DNA from: Jannaschia sp. Os4
Lineage (GTDB): Bacteria; Pseudomonadota; Alphaproteobacteria; Rhodobacterales; Rhodobacteraceae
Assembly (NCBI RefSeq): GCF_016820245.1
Contig: NZ_JAFCAR010000001.1
Coordinates: 372,001 to 436,000 of the forward strand
Length of the DNA stretch: 64,000 bases
Direction: 5' to 3'
Part shown: positions 28,498 through 36,708 of the stretch, piece after piece
Numbering within the stretch: position 1 is the stretch's first letter
Layout: each line of letters begins with the position of its first letter
Notes under the pieces: model-generated
Databases searched by the model: none
What the model saw: the letters and a program-made list of their open reading frames with translations, nothing else
Told to the model about the DNA's origin: nothing
Translations under genes and position numbers: made by a program

Positions 28498-29487
28498 ATG
28501 GACGACCTCCTCGCGCCCCTCCTTTCCGGCGACCGCCGGGCGCTCTCGCGGGCGATCACGCTGGTCGAATCGACCCGCCCCGACCACCGGGCGCGGGCCG
28601 TGGACCTGCTGCAGGCCGCGCAGTCCGAGGGGCGGGAGGCGGCGCGCATCGCGCTGTCGGGGACGCCGGGCGTGGGCAAGTCCACCTTCGTCGAGGCGTT
28701 CGGGGGGATGCTCACGGGGCTCGGCCTCAAGGTGGCGGTCCTCGCCGTCGATCCGTCCAGCGCCCGCACCGGCGGGTCGATCCTCGGCGACAAGACCCGC
28801 ATGGACCGGCTGTCGCGCGACCCTGACGCCTACGTCCGCCCCTCCCCCTCGGCCGCGCATCTGGGCGGCGTGGCGCGGCGGACCCGCGAGGCCGCCAGCC
28901 TGTGCGAGGCGGCGGGCTTCGACGTCGTGCTGATCGAGACGGTCGGCGTCGGCCAGAGCGAGACGGCGGCGGCGCGCATGTCGGACCTCTTCGTGCTGCT
29001 CATCGCGCCCGCGGGCGGGGACGAGCTGCAGGGCGTCAAGCGCGGCATCATGGAGACCGCCGACCTGATCCTCGTGAACAAGGCCGACGGCGAACTGGCC
29101 AAGACCGCGACGCGCACCGTCTCGGACTACGCCTCCGCGCTGCGGCTCCTGCGCCGCCGCCCGCAGGACGCGCCGGGCTTCCCCAAGGTGCTGCCGGTCA
29201 GCGCGGTGGAGGGGACGGGGCTCGACGCGGCGTGGGCGGCGATGACGGAGCTTTCGGACTGGCGCCGGGCCGAGGGGCACTGGGCCACGGCGCGGGCGGC
29301 GCAGGCCGCGCACTGGTTCGAGGAGGAGGTGCGGGCGGGGCTGCTCGCCGTGCTCCGGGAGGGGGACGCGAGGGCGCAGATGGCGGCGATGTCCGAGGCG
29401 GTCGCCGCCGGCCGGAGCGCGCCGGGCGCGGCGGCGGCCGAGATGCTGGCGTGGCTGCGGGGGACGGCCGGGTCGGCTTCCTCCTGA
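28498..29487 (+). CDS. meaB: Methylmalonyl-CoA mutase-associated GTPase MeaB
   Basis: A 329-residue G3E-type P-loop GTPase. Walker A is GTPGVGKS (residues 55-62), followed by DPSSARTGGSILGDKTRM, the switch region ETVGVGQSE and the NKAD base-specificity motif. MeaB guards the B12 cofactor of methylmalonyl-CoA mutase, an activity also used in the ethylmalonyl-CoA pathway whose genes lie later in the window. The mutase itself is not in the window. It is divergent from the DUF3108 gene with only 46 bases between. Confidence 0.93.
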   Translation: MDDLLAPLLSGDRRALSRAITLVESTRPDHRARAVDLLQAAQSEGREAARIALSGTPGVGKSTFVEAFGGMLTGLGLKVAVLAVDPSSARTGGSILGDKTRMDRLSRDPDAYVRPSPSAAHLGGVARRTREAASLCEAAGFDVVLIETVGVGQSETAAARMSDLFVLLIAPAGGDELQGVKRGIMETADLILVNKADGELAKTATRTVSDYASALRLLRRRPQDAPGFPKVLPVSAVEGTGLDAAWAAMTELSDWRRAEGHWATARAAQAAHWFEEEVRAGLLAVLREGDARAQMAAMSEAVAAGRSAPGAAAAEMLAWLRGTAGSASS

Positions 29488-29519
29488 GCGACGCGCCCGC
29501 GCGGCGGTCGCGTGTCCGG

Positions 29520-30149
29520 CTACCGCCGCGCCAGCACCATCAGGTTGTTCGCCGGCATCTCGACCCGCTCGGGCCGCAGGCCGAGCGCAGCGAGCACGCT
29601 CTCGACCACCTCCGCCTCCTTGTAGCCGATGGCCGGATCCTGTGACCGCAGGCTCGCGTCGAAGGCCGCGTCGCCTTCCGTCATCGGCGCGTCCGCGCGC
29701 CGGAACGGCCCGTAGACGGCGAAGAGGCCGCCCCTCGCGAGGCCCCGCGCCGCCTCGTCGAGGAGCACCGCCATCTCCGCGTCCGAGATCAGGTGCAGCA
29801 GGTTCACCACGACCACCGCGTCCCAAGGTCCCCGCGCGCCCCAGCCCGCGACCGACACGTCGAGGTCGCGGGCCGCCGCGACGTTGGGGAGCGCGGCGCA
29901 GCGGCGGTCGATCGTCATCCGGCGCAGCGGGTCCGGCTCGGTCGGCTCGAAGGTCAGGCCGGGGTGCCGCGCGGCCAGCGTCGCGACGTGCTGGCCCGTG
30001 CCCGACGCCAGTTCCAGCACCCGTCCGGCGGTCGGCAGCCGCGGGTCCAGCACCGCGAGGATCGGCTCCGCGTTCCGTTCCGCCGATGGCGCGTGCAGCA
30101 GCCCGTCCCGCGCCTCGGCCCCGTCGGGGAGGTCCAGCCTGCGGGTCAC
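29520..30149 (-). CDS. DUF938 SAM-dependent methyltransferase
   Basis: A 209-residue class I methyltransferase-fold protein starting at GTG (VTRRLDLPDGAEARDG). Motif I reads VLELASGTGQH, followed by LTFEPTEPDP and AVVVVNLLHLIS. The block FAVYGPFRR and the C-terminus AIGYKEAEVVESVLAALGL match DUF938. The GTG overlaps the stop of the upstream oxidoreductase gene, so they are coupled. Substrate unknown. Confidence 0.82.
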   Translation of the reverse strand: MTRRLDLPDGAEARDGLLHAPSAERNAEPILAVLDPRLPTAGRVLELASGTGQHVATLAARHPGLTFEPTEPDPLRRMTIDRRCAALPNVAAARDLDVSVAGWGARGPWDAVVVVNLLHLISDAEMAVLLDEAARGLARGGLFAVYGPFRRADAPMTEGDAAFDASLRSQDPAIGYKEAEVVESVLAALGLRPERVEMPANNLMVLARR

Positions 30150-31219
30150 CGGAGCCGCTCCGGGGAAAGGGCCGCGACGGTGGCGGGGTCCAGCTCCGGC
30201 GCCCGCCCCGCCACCCGGTCCGCGAGGAGGCGGGCGGCGGCGGGGGCCGTCTGGAAGCCGTAGCCGCCCTGCCCCGCGCACCAGACGAAGGACGGCTCGT
30301 CCGGGTCCGGCCCGAGGACCAGCGCCCGGTCCGGCGCGAAGGTCCGCAGCCCCGCCCACGTCGCGAGCGGCCGGGTCGCGGGCACGGTGACGGCCCCTTC
30401 CCAGCGGTGCAGCGCCTCGGCGATGACCATGTCGTCGGCCCATGCGTCATGGGCCTCCGCCGGCTCCTCCTCGGCAGGCGAGACGATCAGCGCGCCCGCG
30501 TCGGGCTTCATGTACCACGACTCCCCGGCCCCGAGGACCATGGGCCACCCGCGCACGTCATGGCCCGCCGGCGCCGCGATCCGCGCCATCGACCGGCGCA
30601 GCGGCGTCAGGCCCATGGGCGCCACGCCGGCCATCCCCGCCACCGCGTCGGCCCACGGCCCGGCGGCGTCCACGAGCACCGGCGCCGCGGCGACGCGGTC
30701 GCCCGCGTGGACCCGCCACCCGGCGGCCGTGCGCGCGATCCGGTCCACCCGCCGTCCGGTCTCCACCGCCCCGCCCGCGTCGCGTATGGCGCGGGCCGCG
30801 CCCGTCACCATGGCGTCCGTGTCGAGGTCCCACGCGTCGTCGTGCCAGCCCGCCCCGATCACCGCGTCCGACAGGATCGGGACGCGGTCCCTGGCCTCGG
30901 CGGCGCAGAGGGGGGCGAGGCGCATCTCCCCGACGTCGCGCGCGAGCGCGTCCTCCTCGCCCGCCATCCCGACGAGCAGGAGGCCGCGCGCCGACAGGTG
31001 CTCCGCCGCCGCGTGGGCGGCGCGGCTGGCGCGGTTCAGGGCGACGGTCGGGGGAAGGCCGTAGCTCTCCTCGAACAGCGCGGCGGAGCGCCCGGAAGCA
31101 TGGTGGCGGAGGTCGGCCTCCGCCTCCCACAGCAGCACCCGTCCGAGCGACGCGAGGGCGGCCCCGGCGGAGGTGCCGGCGATGCCGCCCCCGATCACGA
31201 TGAAGTCCGCGTGGATCAT
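30146..31219 (-). CDS. FAD-dependent oxidoreductase (DAO family)
   Basis: A 357-residue amine/amino-acid oxidase-like flavoprotein. The dinucleotide motif is FIVIGGGIAGTSAGAALAS, followed by the Glu-ending LLWEAEADLRHHASGRSA. The C-terminal FAD loop is FVWCAGQGGYGFQTAPAAARL. Such enzymes oxidise D-amino acids, glycine or related amines. The cysteine and histidine typical of sarcosine-oxidase flavinylation are not obvious. It is coupled to the DUF938 gene downstream. Confidence 0.87.
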   Translation of the reverse strand: MIHADFIVIGGGIAGTSAGAALASLGRVLLWEAEADLRHHASGRSAALFEESYGLPPTVALNRASRAAHAAAEHLSARGLLLVGMAGEEDALARDVGEMRLAPLCAAEARDRVPILSDAVIGAGWHDDAWDLDTDAMVTGAARAIRDAGGAVETGRRVDRIARTAAGWRVHAGDRVAAAPVLVDAAGPWADAVAGMAGVAPMGLTPLRRSMARIAAPAGHDVRGWPMVLGAGESWYMKPDAGALIVSPAEEEPAEAHDAWADDMVIAEALHRWEGAVTVPATRPLATWAGLRTFAPDRALVLGPDPDEPSFVWCAGQGGYGFQTAPAAARLLADRVAGRAPELDPATVAALSPERLR

Positions 31220-31302
31220 GGTGACGCGACCGTCCCCCCGCACGGGCCGTTCGGCAAGCGCTTCCGGCGGGACAGGACGTTCGGCGGCGGGAAACGGTGC
31301 GC

Positions 31303-32238
31303 TCAGGCCTCCTCCAGCCTGTCGGTGGCCGGGGGCGGGGCGGGGGCGAGCGCGTCGAGCCGGGCCTTCAGCGCCCCGTCGAGGACGAGGTCCGCCGCCG
31401 CGAGGGAAGGACGCAGCTGCCCGACGGAGCGCGCGCTGACGATCGGCGCGGTCACGGAGGGGTGCGCCGCGACCCATGCGACGGCCAGCGTGGCCGGGTC
31501 GTGGCCCGCCTCGCGCGCGAGCGCCGCGAGGTCGGCGGCCGCGGCGTGCATCCAGCCGGGCGCATAGCGCTTCGCGTACATCTCGTTGTCCACGATCCTC
31601 CCCCCGCCCGTCCCGCCCGCGTACTTGCCCGTCAGCAGGCCGCCGCCCAGCGGGGAGTAGGGCGCGACGGCGATCCCTTGGTCGGCGGCCATGGGCAGGA
31701 TCTAGACCTCGGCTTGGCGCTTGACGAGGTTGTACATCGGCTGGATCGCGTCGATCCGGGTGTCGAAGGCCGCGGCGACGGCTTGGGCCTTCATCACCTG
31801 CCATGCGGCGTAGTTGCTGACCCCGATGGCGCGGATCGCGCCCGCCCGCCGGAGCTCGGCCAAGGTCTCGAACGATTCCTCCAGCGGCGTCGCGTCGTCC
31901 CAGCGGTGGAGGTAGAGGAGGTCGATCACGTCCGTCCCGAGCCGCGCGCGGGAGTCGTCGAGGCTCCGCAGGATGTTGGCCCGGCCCGCCCCGCCGTCGT
32001 AGCTGGCCTTCGTCGCGATCAGCACCGCCTCGCGCTCCGGCGAGGCGAAGCCGCCGAGGAGCCGCTCGGACGTCCCGCCGGTGTAGGCGTGGGCGGTGTC
32101 GAACCAGTTGATCCCCGCCGCGCGGCAGGCGTCGTAGAGGGCGCGGGAGGCCGCCTCGTCGGCGGTGCCGCCGAACTGCATCGCCCCGAAGCAGAGGCCG
32201 GAGACGGGCGTCCCGTCGAGGGTCGTGAGCTGCGTCAT
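31303..32238 (-). pseudogene. Aldo/keto reductase interrupted by a single in-frame stop
   Basis: The complete frame would encode about 311 residues of the aldo/keto reductase family: GLCFGAMQFGG at the start, FDTAHAYTGG with catalytic Tyr52, the Lys in IATKAS and YLHRWDD. A TAG at 31702-31704 (codon 179) interrupts it in QAEV*ILPMAADQGI, where relatives carry Glu. GAG to TAG is one base change. Downstream the frame and protein pattern continue intact to TDRLEEA. It is a very recent nonsense mutation, a sequencing error or, less likely, a suppressed stop. Confidence 0.85.
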
Positions 32239-32363
32239 GGGTCGAGCATGGACGCCGGGGCGCGCGCTGGGAAGCGGGGACCGGCCGTCGCATGGATGTC
32301 ATGGAACCTTGCCCGCACCCGCTGGGGTTGTGCCGACGTCCCGTTCCTTCCGGAGGTCCCGTC

Positions 32364-32834
32364 ATGTCCCGCCCGCCGCGCTCGGACGATCCCGCCCACC
32401 TCGCCACGGGGGCCGCCCTTCTCGCGATCTCCGCGCTGGCCGTCCCGGCCCTTCCCGGTCCCCTCGTCGCGCTCGGGCTCGTGCTGGCGACGTTGCGGCT
32501 GCTGTGGCTGGAGGAGAACGTGTTCGACGCGCTGGTCGAGGCCGCGCGCCGACGCGGCGCGCCGCGTCCCCACGTCCGGGCGACCGCGATGCGCGCGGAG
32601 GCGCAGGCATGGTCCGTCGCGCTCGCGGGGACCATGGTCGCGCTGCTGGGGCTGGGCCTCGGCGGGGCGGCGGGCCTTCTCGCGGGCGGGGCCGCGTTCG
32701 GCATCGGCCTGTGGCGCGTCGAGCGGCTGGCTGCGACCTTGGACGTGCTTGCCCGCGGCGAGGCGCTCGAGAGCGCGGCGCTCGGACGGCCGGTGGCGGC
32801 GGCCCTCTCCTCCCGGCCACGCGACCGGCGCTAG
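32364..32834 (+). CDS. Small membrane protein, 156 residues
   Basis: MSRPPRSDDPAHLATGAALLAI... has two N-terminal hydrophobic stretches (about 15-50), a central basic segment, and another hydrophobic stretch (about 78-108, VALAGTMVALLGLGLGGAAGLL). The family is not recognised. A GGAGG site eight bases before the ATG at 32364 supports it. It stands between the broken aldo/keto reductase (divergent) and the ABC operon (convergent), and a shared terminator follows. Confidence 0.65.
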   Translation: MSRPPRSDDPAHLATGAALLAISALAVPALPGPLVALGLVLATLRLLWLEENVFDALVEAARRRGAPRPHVRATAMRAEAQAWSVALAGTMVALLGLGLGGAAGLLAGGAAFGIGLWRVERLAATLDVLARGEALESAALGRPVAAALSSRPRDRR

Positions 32835-32847
32835 GCCCGGAACGAGA

Positions 32848-32871
32848 AAGGGCGCCCGCAGGGGCGCCCTT
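32848..32871. terminator. Bidirectional terminator between convergent genes
   Basis: A perfect 10-base stem AAGGGCGCCC / GGGCGCCCTT with loop GCAG lies between the convergent membrane-protein gene and the BMP-protein gene. The A-rich and T-rich edges suit termination in both directions. Confidence 0.7.
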
Positions 32872-32892
32872 CCGCAGGTCGTCTCGACCGGC

Positions 32893-33987
32893 TCAGTTCG
32901 GGATCTCGGCGTCGATGCCCTCGACGTAGAAGTCGAGCCCCGCGAGCGCGCCGTCCTCGGCGACCTCGCCCTCGGCCAGCCACGGCGTCCCGTCGGCCTT
33001 GTTGATGGGGCCGGTGAACGGGTGGTACGCGCCCGACGTGATGTCGGCGATCATCTGCTCGGCCTCGGCCTTCACCTCGGCGGGGACCTCGGAGGTGATC
33101 TCGCCGATCACGACCTCGCCTTCGGGCATCCCGCCCCAGTGGGCCTGCTGCTCCCACGTGCCGTTCAGCACCGCGCCCACGCGCTCGATGTAGTATGGCG
33201 CCCAGTCGTCGATGATCGACGCGATGCGGGGGTTGGGGGCGAACTCGGACATGTCGGAGGCCTGCCCGAAGGTGAACACGCGGCCCCCGTTGGCGTTGGC
33301 CTCGGCGGCGGCGGCCTGCGGCGCGGTCGAGTCGGTGTGCTGCATGATGACGTCGACGCCTTGGTCGATCATCGCGCGGGCCGCGTCGGCCTCCTTCGCG
33401 GGGTCGAACCACGTGTAGACCCACGTCACGACCATCTCGACGTCGGGGTTCACCTTGGACGCATGGAGGTAGGCCGAGTTGATGCCTTGGATGACCTCGG
33501 GGATCGGGAAGGACGCGATGTAGCCGATCTTGTTGGTCTCGGTCATGTGGCCGGCGATGTGGCCGATCACGGCCCGGCCCTCGTAGAAGCGCGCGTCGTA
33601 GGTCGAGACGTTAGGATGCTCGCGCTTGAAGCCGGTGGCGTGCTCGAACTTCACGTCCGGGAACTTGGCGGCGACCGCGTTGGTCGGGTCCATGTAGCCG
33701 AAGGACGTCGTGAAGATCAGGTCCGCGCCTTGGAGCGCCATCTGGGTGATGACCCGCTCGGCGTCGGCCCCTTCGGGGACGTTCTCCTGGTAGATCGTCT
33801 CGACGCGGTCGCCGAACTCCTCCTCCACCGCGAGGCGGCCTTGGTCGTGCTGGTAGGTCCAGCCGCCGTCGCCGATCGGGCCGACGTAGACGAAGCCGAC
33901 CTTCAGCGGCTCGTGCCCGTCGGCGAAGGCGCCGGTGGCGGTGGCGGCCAGCGCGGCGACGGTGGCGAGCAGGGTTCTGCGGATCAT
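32893..33987 (-). CDS. BMP-family ABC transporter substrate-binding protein
   Basis: A 364-residue periplasmic binding protein with a cleavable signal (MIRRTLLATVAALAATATGAFA) and no lipobox. The BMP/PnrA-like fold pattern is visible: LKVGFVYVGPIGDGGWTYQHDQG, ITQMALQGADLIFTTSFGYMD and AVIGHIAGHMTETNKIGYIAS. Family members bind purine nucleosides or nucleobases. It is the last gene of the minus-strand run that begins with xdhABC, which supports a purine substrate. A GGAGA ribosome site precedes the ATG. Confidence 0.92.
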   Translation of the reverse strand: MIRRTLLATVAALAATATGAFADGHEPLKVGFVYVGPIGDGGWTYQHDQGRLAVEEEFGDRVETIYQENVPEGADAERVITQMALQGADLIFTTSFGYMDPTNAVAAKFPDVKFEHATGFKREHPNVSTYDARFYEGRAVIGHIAGHMTETNKIGYIASFPIPEVIQGINSAYLHASKVNPDVEMVVTWVYTWFDPAKEADAARAMIDQGVDVIMQHTDSTAPQAAAAEANANGGRVFTFGQASDMSEFAPNPRIASIIDDWAPYYIERVGAVLNGTWEQQAHWGGMPEGEVVIGEITSEVPAEVKAEAEQMIADITSGAYHPFTGPINKADGTPWLAEGEVAEDGALAGLDFYVEGIDAEIPN

Positions 33988-34046
33988 GGAGGTCTCCCCT
34001 AAGTGGCGGCCGCGAGGGCGGGCCGCTTTGGCAGTGGCAGTGACGG

Positions 34047-34982
34047 CTATCTCGCCGCGTGGAAGGGCTTGCCGAGGTCGGCGGGGGCGTCGCCCCGGAC
34101 GCCGCCGGCCTTGGCGCGCGCGGAGATGACCACGAGGACGAGGATGGTGGCAAGGTAGGGCGACGCGCTCAGCAGCTCGACCGGGATGCGGGCGCCCGCC
34201 GCCTGCAGGTTCAGCTGCAGCACGGCGATGCCGCCGAAGAGATAGGCGCCGATCAGAGCGCGGCCCGGGCGCCACGAGGCGAAGACCACGATGGCCAGCG
34301 CGATCCATCCCGCGCCGGCCGTCATGCCCTCGGTCCACGCGGGCACCCGGACGAGCGACAGGTAGGCCCCGCCCAGCCCCGCCATCGCGCCGCCGAAGGC
34401 GATAGCGGCCATGCGGACCCCGCGGACGTCGTAGCCGAGCGCGTGCGCCGCCTCGGCCGATTCGCCCACGGCGCGCAGCACGAGGCCCGCGCGGCTGCGG
34501 TTCAGGACCCACCACGTCGCCGCCACGAGGGCGAGCGAGACGTAGACCAGCGGGTCGTGGCGGAAGAGCATGGGCCCCAGCACCGGAAGGTCCGAGAGCG
34601 GGCCGAGGTCCAGCCGCGCGAGCCCCGGCGCCTTGATCCCCACCCAGCCCTGCCCGAGCAGCGCCGAGAGGCCGAGCCCGAAGAGCGTGAGGGCGAGGCC
34701 CGTCGCCACTTGGTTCGACAGCAGGTGCTGGGTCAGGATGCCGAACAGCGTGGCCATCGCCGCGCCCGCGCCCATCGCGGCGAGGAAGCCGACCCACGAG
34801 TTGTCCGACGCGACGGCGGCCATGAAGCCGGTGACGGCCCCCATGATCATCATCCCCTCGACCCCGAGGTTGAGGACGCCCGCGCGCTCGACGACGAGTT
34901 CGCCCAAGGCGGCGAGCAGGATGGGCGTCGAGGCAACCATGAGGGCCGCGACGAGCAAAGCCGGGTCGATGGAGCCGATCAT
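34047..34982 (-). CDS. ABC transporter permease (BMP / nucleoside type), second permease
   Basis: A 311-residue membrane protein with about eight hydrophobic helices. It has the family pattern LLAALGELVVERAGVLNLGVEGMM near the N-terminus and ALGYDVRGVRMAAIAFGGAMAGLGGAYLSL in the middle, as in the YufQ/NupQ-like permeases. It pairs with the permease at 35575-36708. It is 24 bases downstream of the small membrane gene on its 5' side and 59 bases upstream of the binding protein. Confidence 0.92.
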   Translation of the reverse strand: MIGSIDPALLVAALMVASTPILLAALGELVVERAGVLNLGVEGMMIMGAVTGFMAAVASDNSWVGFLAAMGAGAAMATLFGILTQHLLSNQVATGLALTLFGLGLSALLGQGWVGIKAPGLARLDLGPLSDLPVLGPMLFRHDPLVYVSLALVAATWWVLNRSRAGLVLRAVGESAEAAHALGYDVRGVRMAAIAFGGAMAGLGGAYLSLVRVPAWTEGMTAGAGWIALAIVVFASWRPGRALIGAYLFGGIAVLQLNLQAAGARIPVELLSASPYLATILVLVVISARAKAGGVRGDAPADLGKPFHAAR

Positions 34983-35006
34983 TCCTTGGCCTCTGGGCGC
35001 GCGTGG

Positions 35007-35300
35007 TCAGACACTGACGGTCCCTCCGGAGGCGATGGCCGCGGCGACGGCCCCGCCCGTCCAGCCGAGGAGGGCGGCGCGCAGCCAGAGGGGGCATCCC
35101 GACCGCCACGCGGCGACGAGGAGGCCGAGCGGCAGGAGGACGAAGGGCAGAATGCCCCAGTGCGGAACGTAGAGGATGCGGGCGGACTCGAAGTAGAGCG
35201 CGGCGGTGCCCACGAAGCCGCCCAGCCCCGCCGCGAGCACGAGGAGCGGCAGGCCGATGGCGGCCGCCACGAGGAGGGAGGGATCGCGCGAGCCCGTCAC
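35007..35300 (-). CDS. Small membrane protein within the ABC operon (97 residues)
   Basis: GTG-started (VTGSRDPSLLVAAAIGLPLL...), with about three hydrophobic segments and a central YFESARILYVPHWGILPF loop. The GTG overlaps the preceding gene's TGA (GTGA), so it is translated with it. No family is recognised, and BMP-type transporters do not normally contain this subunit. It could be an accessory or unrelated passenger. Confidence 0.7.
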   Translation of the reverse strand: MTGSRDPSLLVAAAIGLPLLVLAAGLGGFVGTAALYFESARILYVPHWGILPFVLLPLGLLVAAWRSGCPLWLRAALLGWTGGAVAAAIASGGTVSV

Positions 35301-35578
35301 GCGAGGTGCCCCGCGAGGACGCAATGGGCACAGGCGAGGGCGAAGCCCGCCGCCCCGCCAAGCGCCATTTGTCCTAGTAACGCCGGGGACGGACGGTGGC
35401 GCGTGGCGAAGGCCCGCGCGGCGGGCCAGACGAGGGCGAGGGACAGCGCGGCCGCCACGACCGCCACGTGGGCGAGGGCGAAGCCGAGGCCGGCGCCCGC
35501 CCCCATCGCGTGCCACATGAGGGGCATCGCGCCCCCCATCAGGGCGCCTATCGGCAGGGCCATGCGGGCGTGGGTCAT
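35297..35578 (-). CDS. Small membrane protein within the ABC operon (93 residues)
   Basis: MTHARMALPIGALMGGAMPLMWHAMGAGAGL... shows about three hydrophobic helices, with several His/Met residues in the first and CAHCVLAGH in the last. Its ATG overlaps the upstream permease stop (ATGA) and its own TGA overlaps the next gene's GTG. The His/Met/Cys placement might bind a metal or heme, but that is speculation. No family recognised. Confidence 0.7.
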   Translation of the reverse strand: MTHARMALPIGALMGGAMPLMWHAMGAGAGLGFALAHVAVVAAALSLALVWPAARAFATRHRPSPALLGQMALGGAAGFALACAHCVLAGHLA

Positions 35579-36708
35579 TCGGCGCCTCCGAAGGAATGGT
35601 CTCCAACCGTCTTTGGCAGCGCCGCCTTCGCCGCAGGTGGAGATGTCCGCGTCACCCGGAAGTTCGCCAGCACGTCCACCGCGAGCAGGAAGAACAGGAG
35701 CATCCCTTGGAACGCCGAGATGGCCGCGATGGGCAGGCCGAGGTTCGTCGCCGCCGCGTCCCCGCCCACGTAGGTCAGCCCCATCAGCAGCCCTGCGAGC
35801 AGGATGCCGATGGGCGACAGCCGCCCGAGGAAGGCCACGATGATGGCGGTGAACCCGTAGCCCGACGCGAAGTCGATGTTGACCTGCCCCGCCGGCCCCG
35901 TGACCTCGAACAGCCCGGCCAAGCCCGCCAGCGCGCCCGAGATGCAGAAGCACACCGCCACGAGGCGTCCGGGGTTCACGCCCGCGAAGCGCGCCGCGCG
36001 GGGCGCCTCCCCCGCGAGCCGCAGGTGGAACCCGAGCAGGTGGCGGTGGAGCAGGACGTGGGCGGCGACCACGGCCAGCAGCGCGGTCAGCACGCCCCAA
36101 TGCGCGCCGGTCCCCGCGATCAGTTCGGGGTTCGCGCTCGCCTCCCATCGCCCGAGGTTGCGCGAGCCGGGGAAGCCCACCGCCTCCGGGTTGCGCAGCC
36201 ACGAGACGGAGGCCGAGGCGAGGACGTTCTCCGCCACGTAGACCAGCATCAGCGAGACGAGGATCTCGTTGGTGCCGAAGCGGACCTTCAACAGCGCGGG
36301 GATCATCGCCCAGAGCAGGCCGCCCAAGGCGCCCGCGACGACCATGAGGGGGAAGATCAGCCACGAGCCGGAGGGGTAGAAGGCGAGCCCCGCCGCCGCG
36401 CCGAGGATGGCGCCCATGATGTACTGGCCCTCGGCCCCGATGTTCCACACGCCCGCCCGGAACCCCAAGGCGAGGCCCACGGCGATCAAGATCAGCGGCC
36501 CGGCCTTCACGAGGATCTGGCCGCGGTAGTAGAAGGCGAACTCGCCGAGCAGGGGATCCCAGAAGATCGCCTTCAGCGCCGCCAAGGGATCGATCCCGAG
36601 GGCCGCGAACATCAGCCCCCCCGCCACCATGGTCAGCGCGACGGCCACCACGGGCGCGGCATAGGACCACGCGCGCGACGGCTGGGGGCGGCGTTCGAGG
36701 CGGATCAT
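35575..36708 (-). CDS. ABC transporter permease (BMP / nucleoside type), first permease
   Basis: A 377-residue membrane protein. LALGFRAGVWNIGAEGQYIMGAI and the later GYGFTAIIVAFLGRLSPIGILLAGLLMGLTYVGG are signatures of the YufP/NupP-like permease. The C-terminal 30 residues extend as a soluble tail. It overlaps the ATPase gene before it and the small membrane gene after it by four bases each. Confidence 0.93.
   Translation of the reverse strand: MIRLERRPQPSRAWSYAAPVVAVALTMVAGGLMFAALGIDPLAALKAIFWDPLLGEFAFYYRGQILVKAGPLILIAVGLALGFRAGVWNIGAEGQYIMGAILGAAAGLAFYPSGSWLIFPLMVVAGALGGLLWAMIPALLKVRFGTNEILVSLMLVYVAENVLASASVSWLRNPEAVGFPGSRNLGRWEASANPELIAGTGAHWGVLTALLAVVAAHVLLHRHLLGFHLRLAGEAPRAARFAGVNPGRLVAVCFCISGALAGLAGLFEVTGPAGQVNIDFASGYGFTAIIVAFLGRLSPIGILLAGLLMGLTYVGGDAAATNLGLPIAAISAFQGMLLFFLLAVDVLANFRVTRTSPPAAKAALPKTVGDHSFGGAE

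Noticed and set aside
25483-30450. Reading the hrpB frame upstream to 30450 as one giant protein
   Set aside because: The DEAH helicase start at 27822 overlaps the DUF3108 stop (ATGA), and the region beyond encodes MeaB on the opposite strand.
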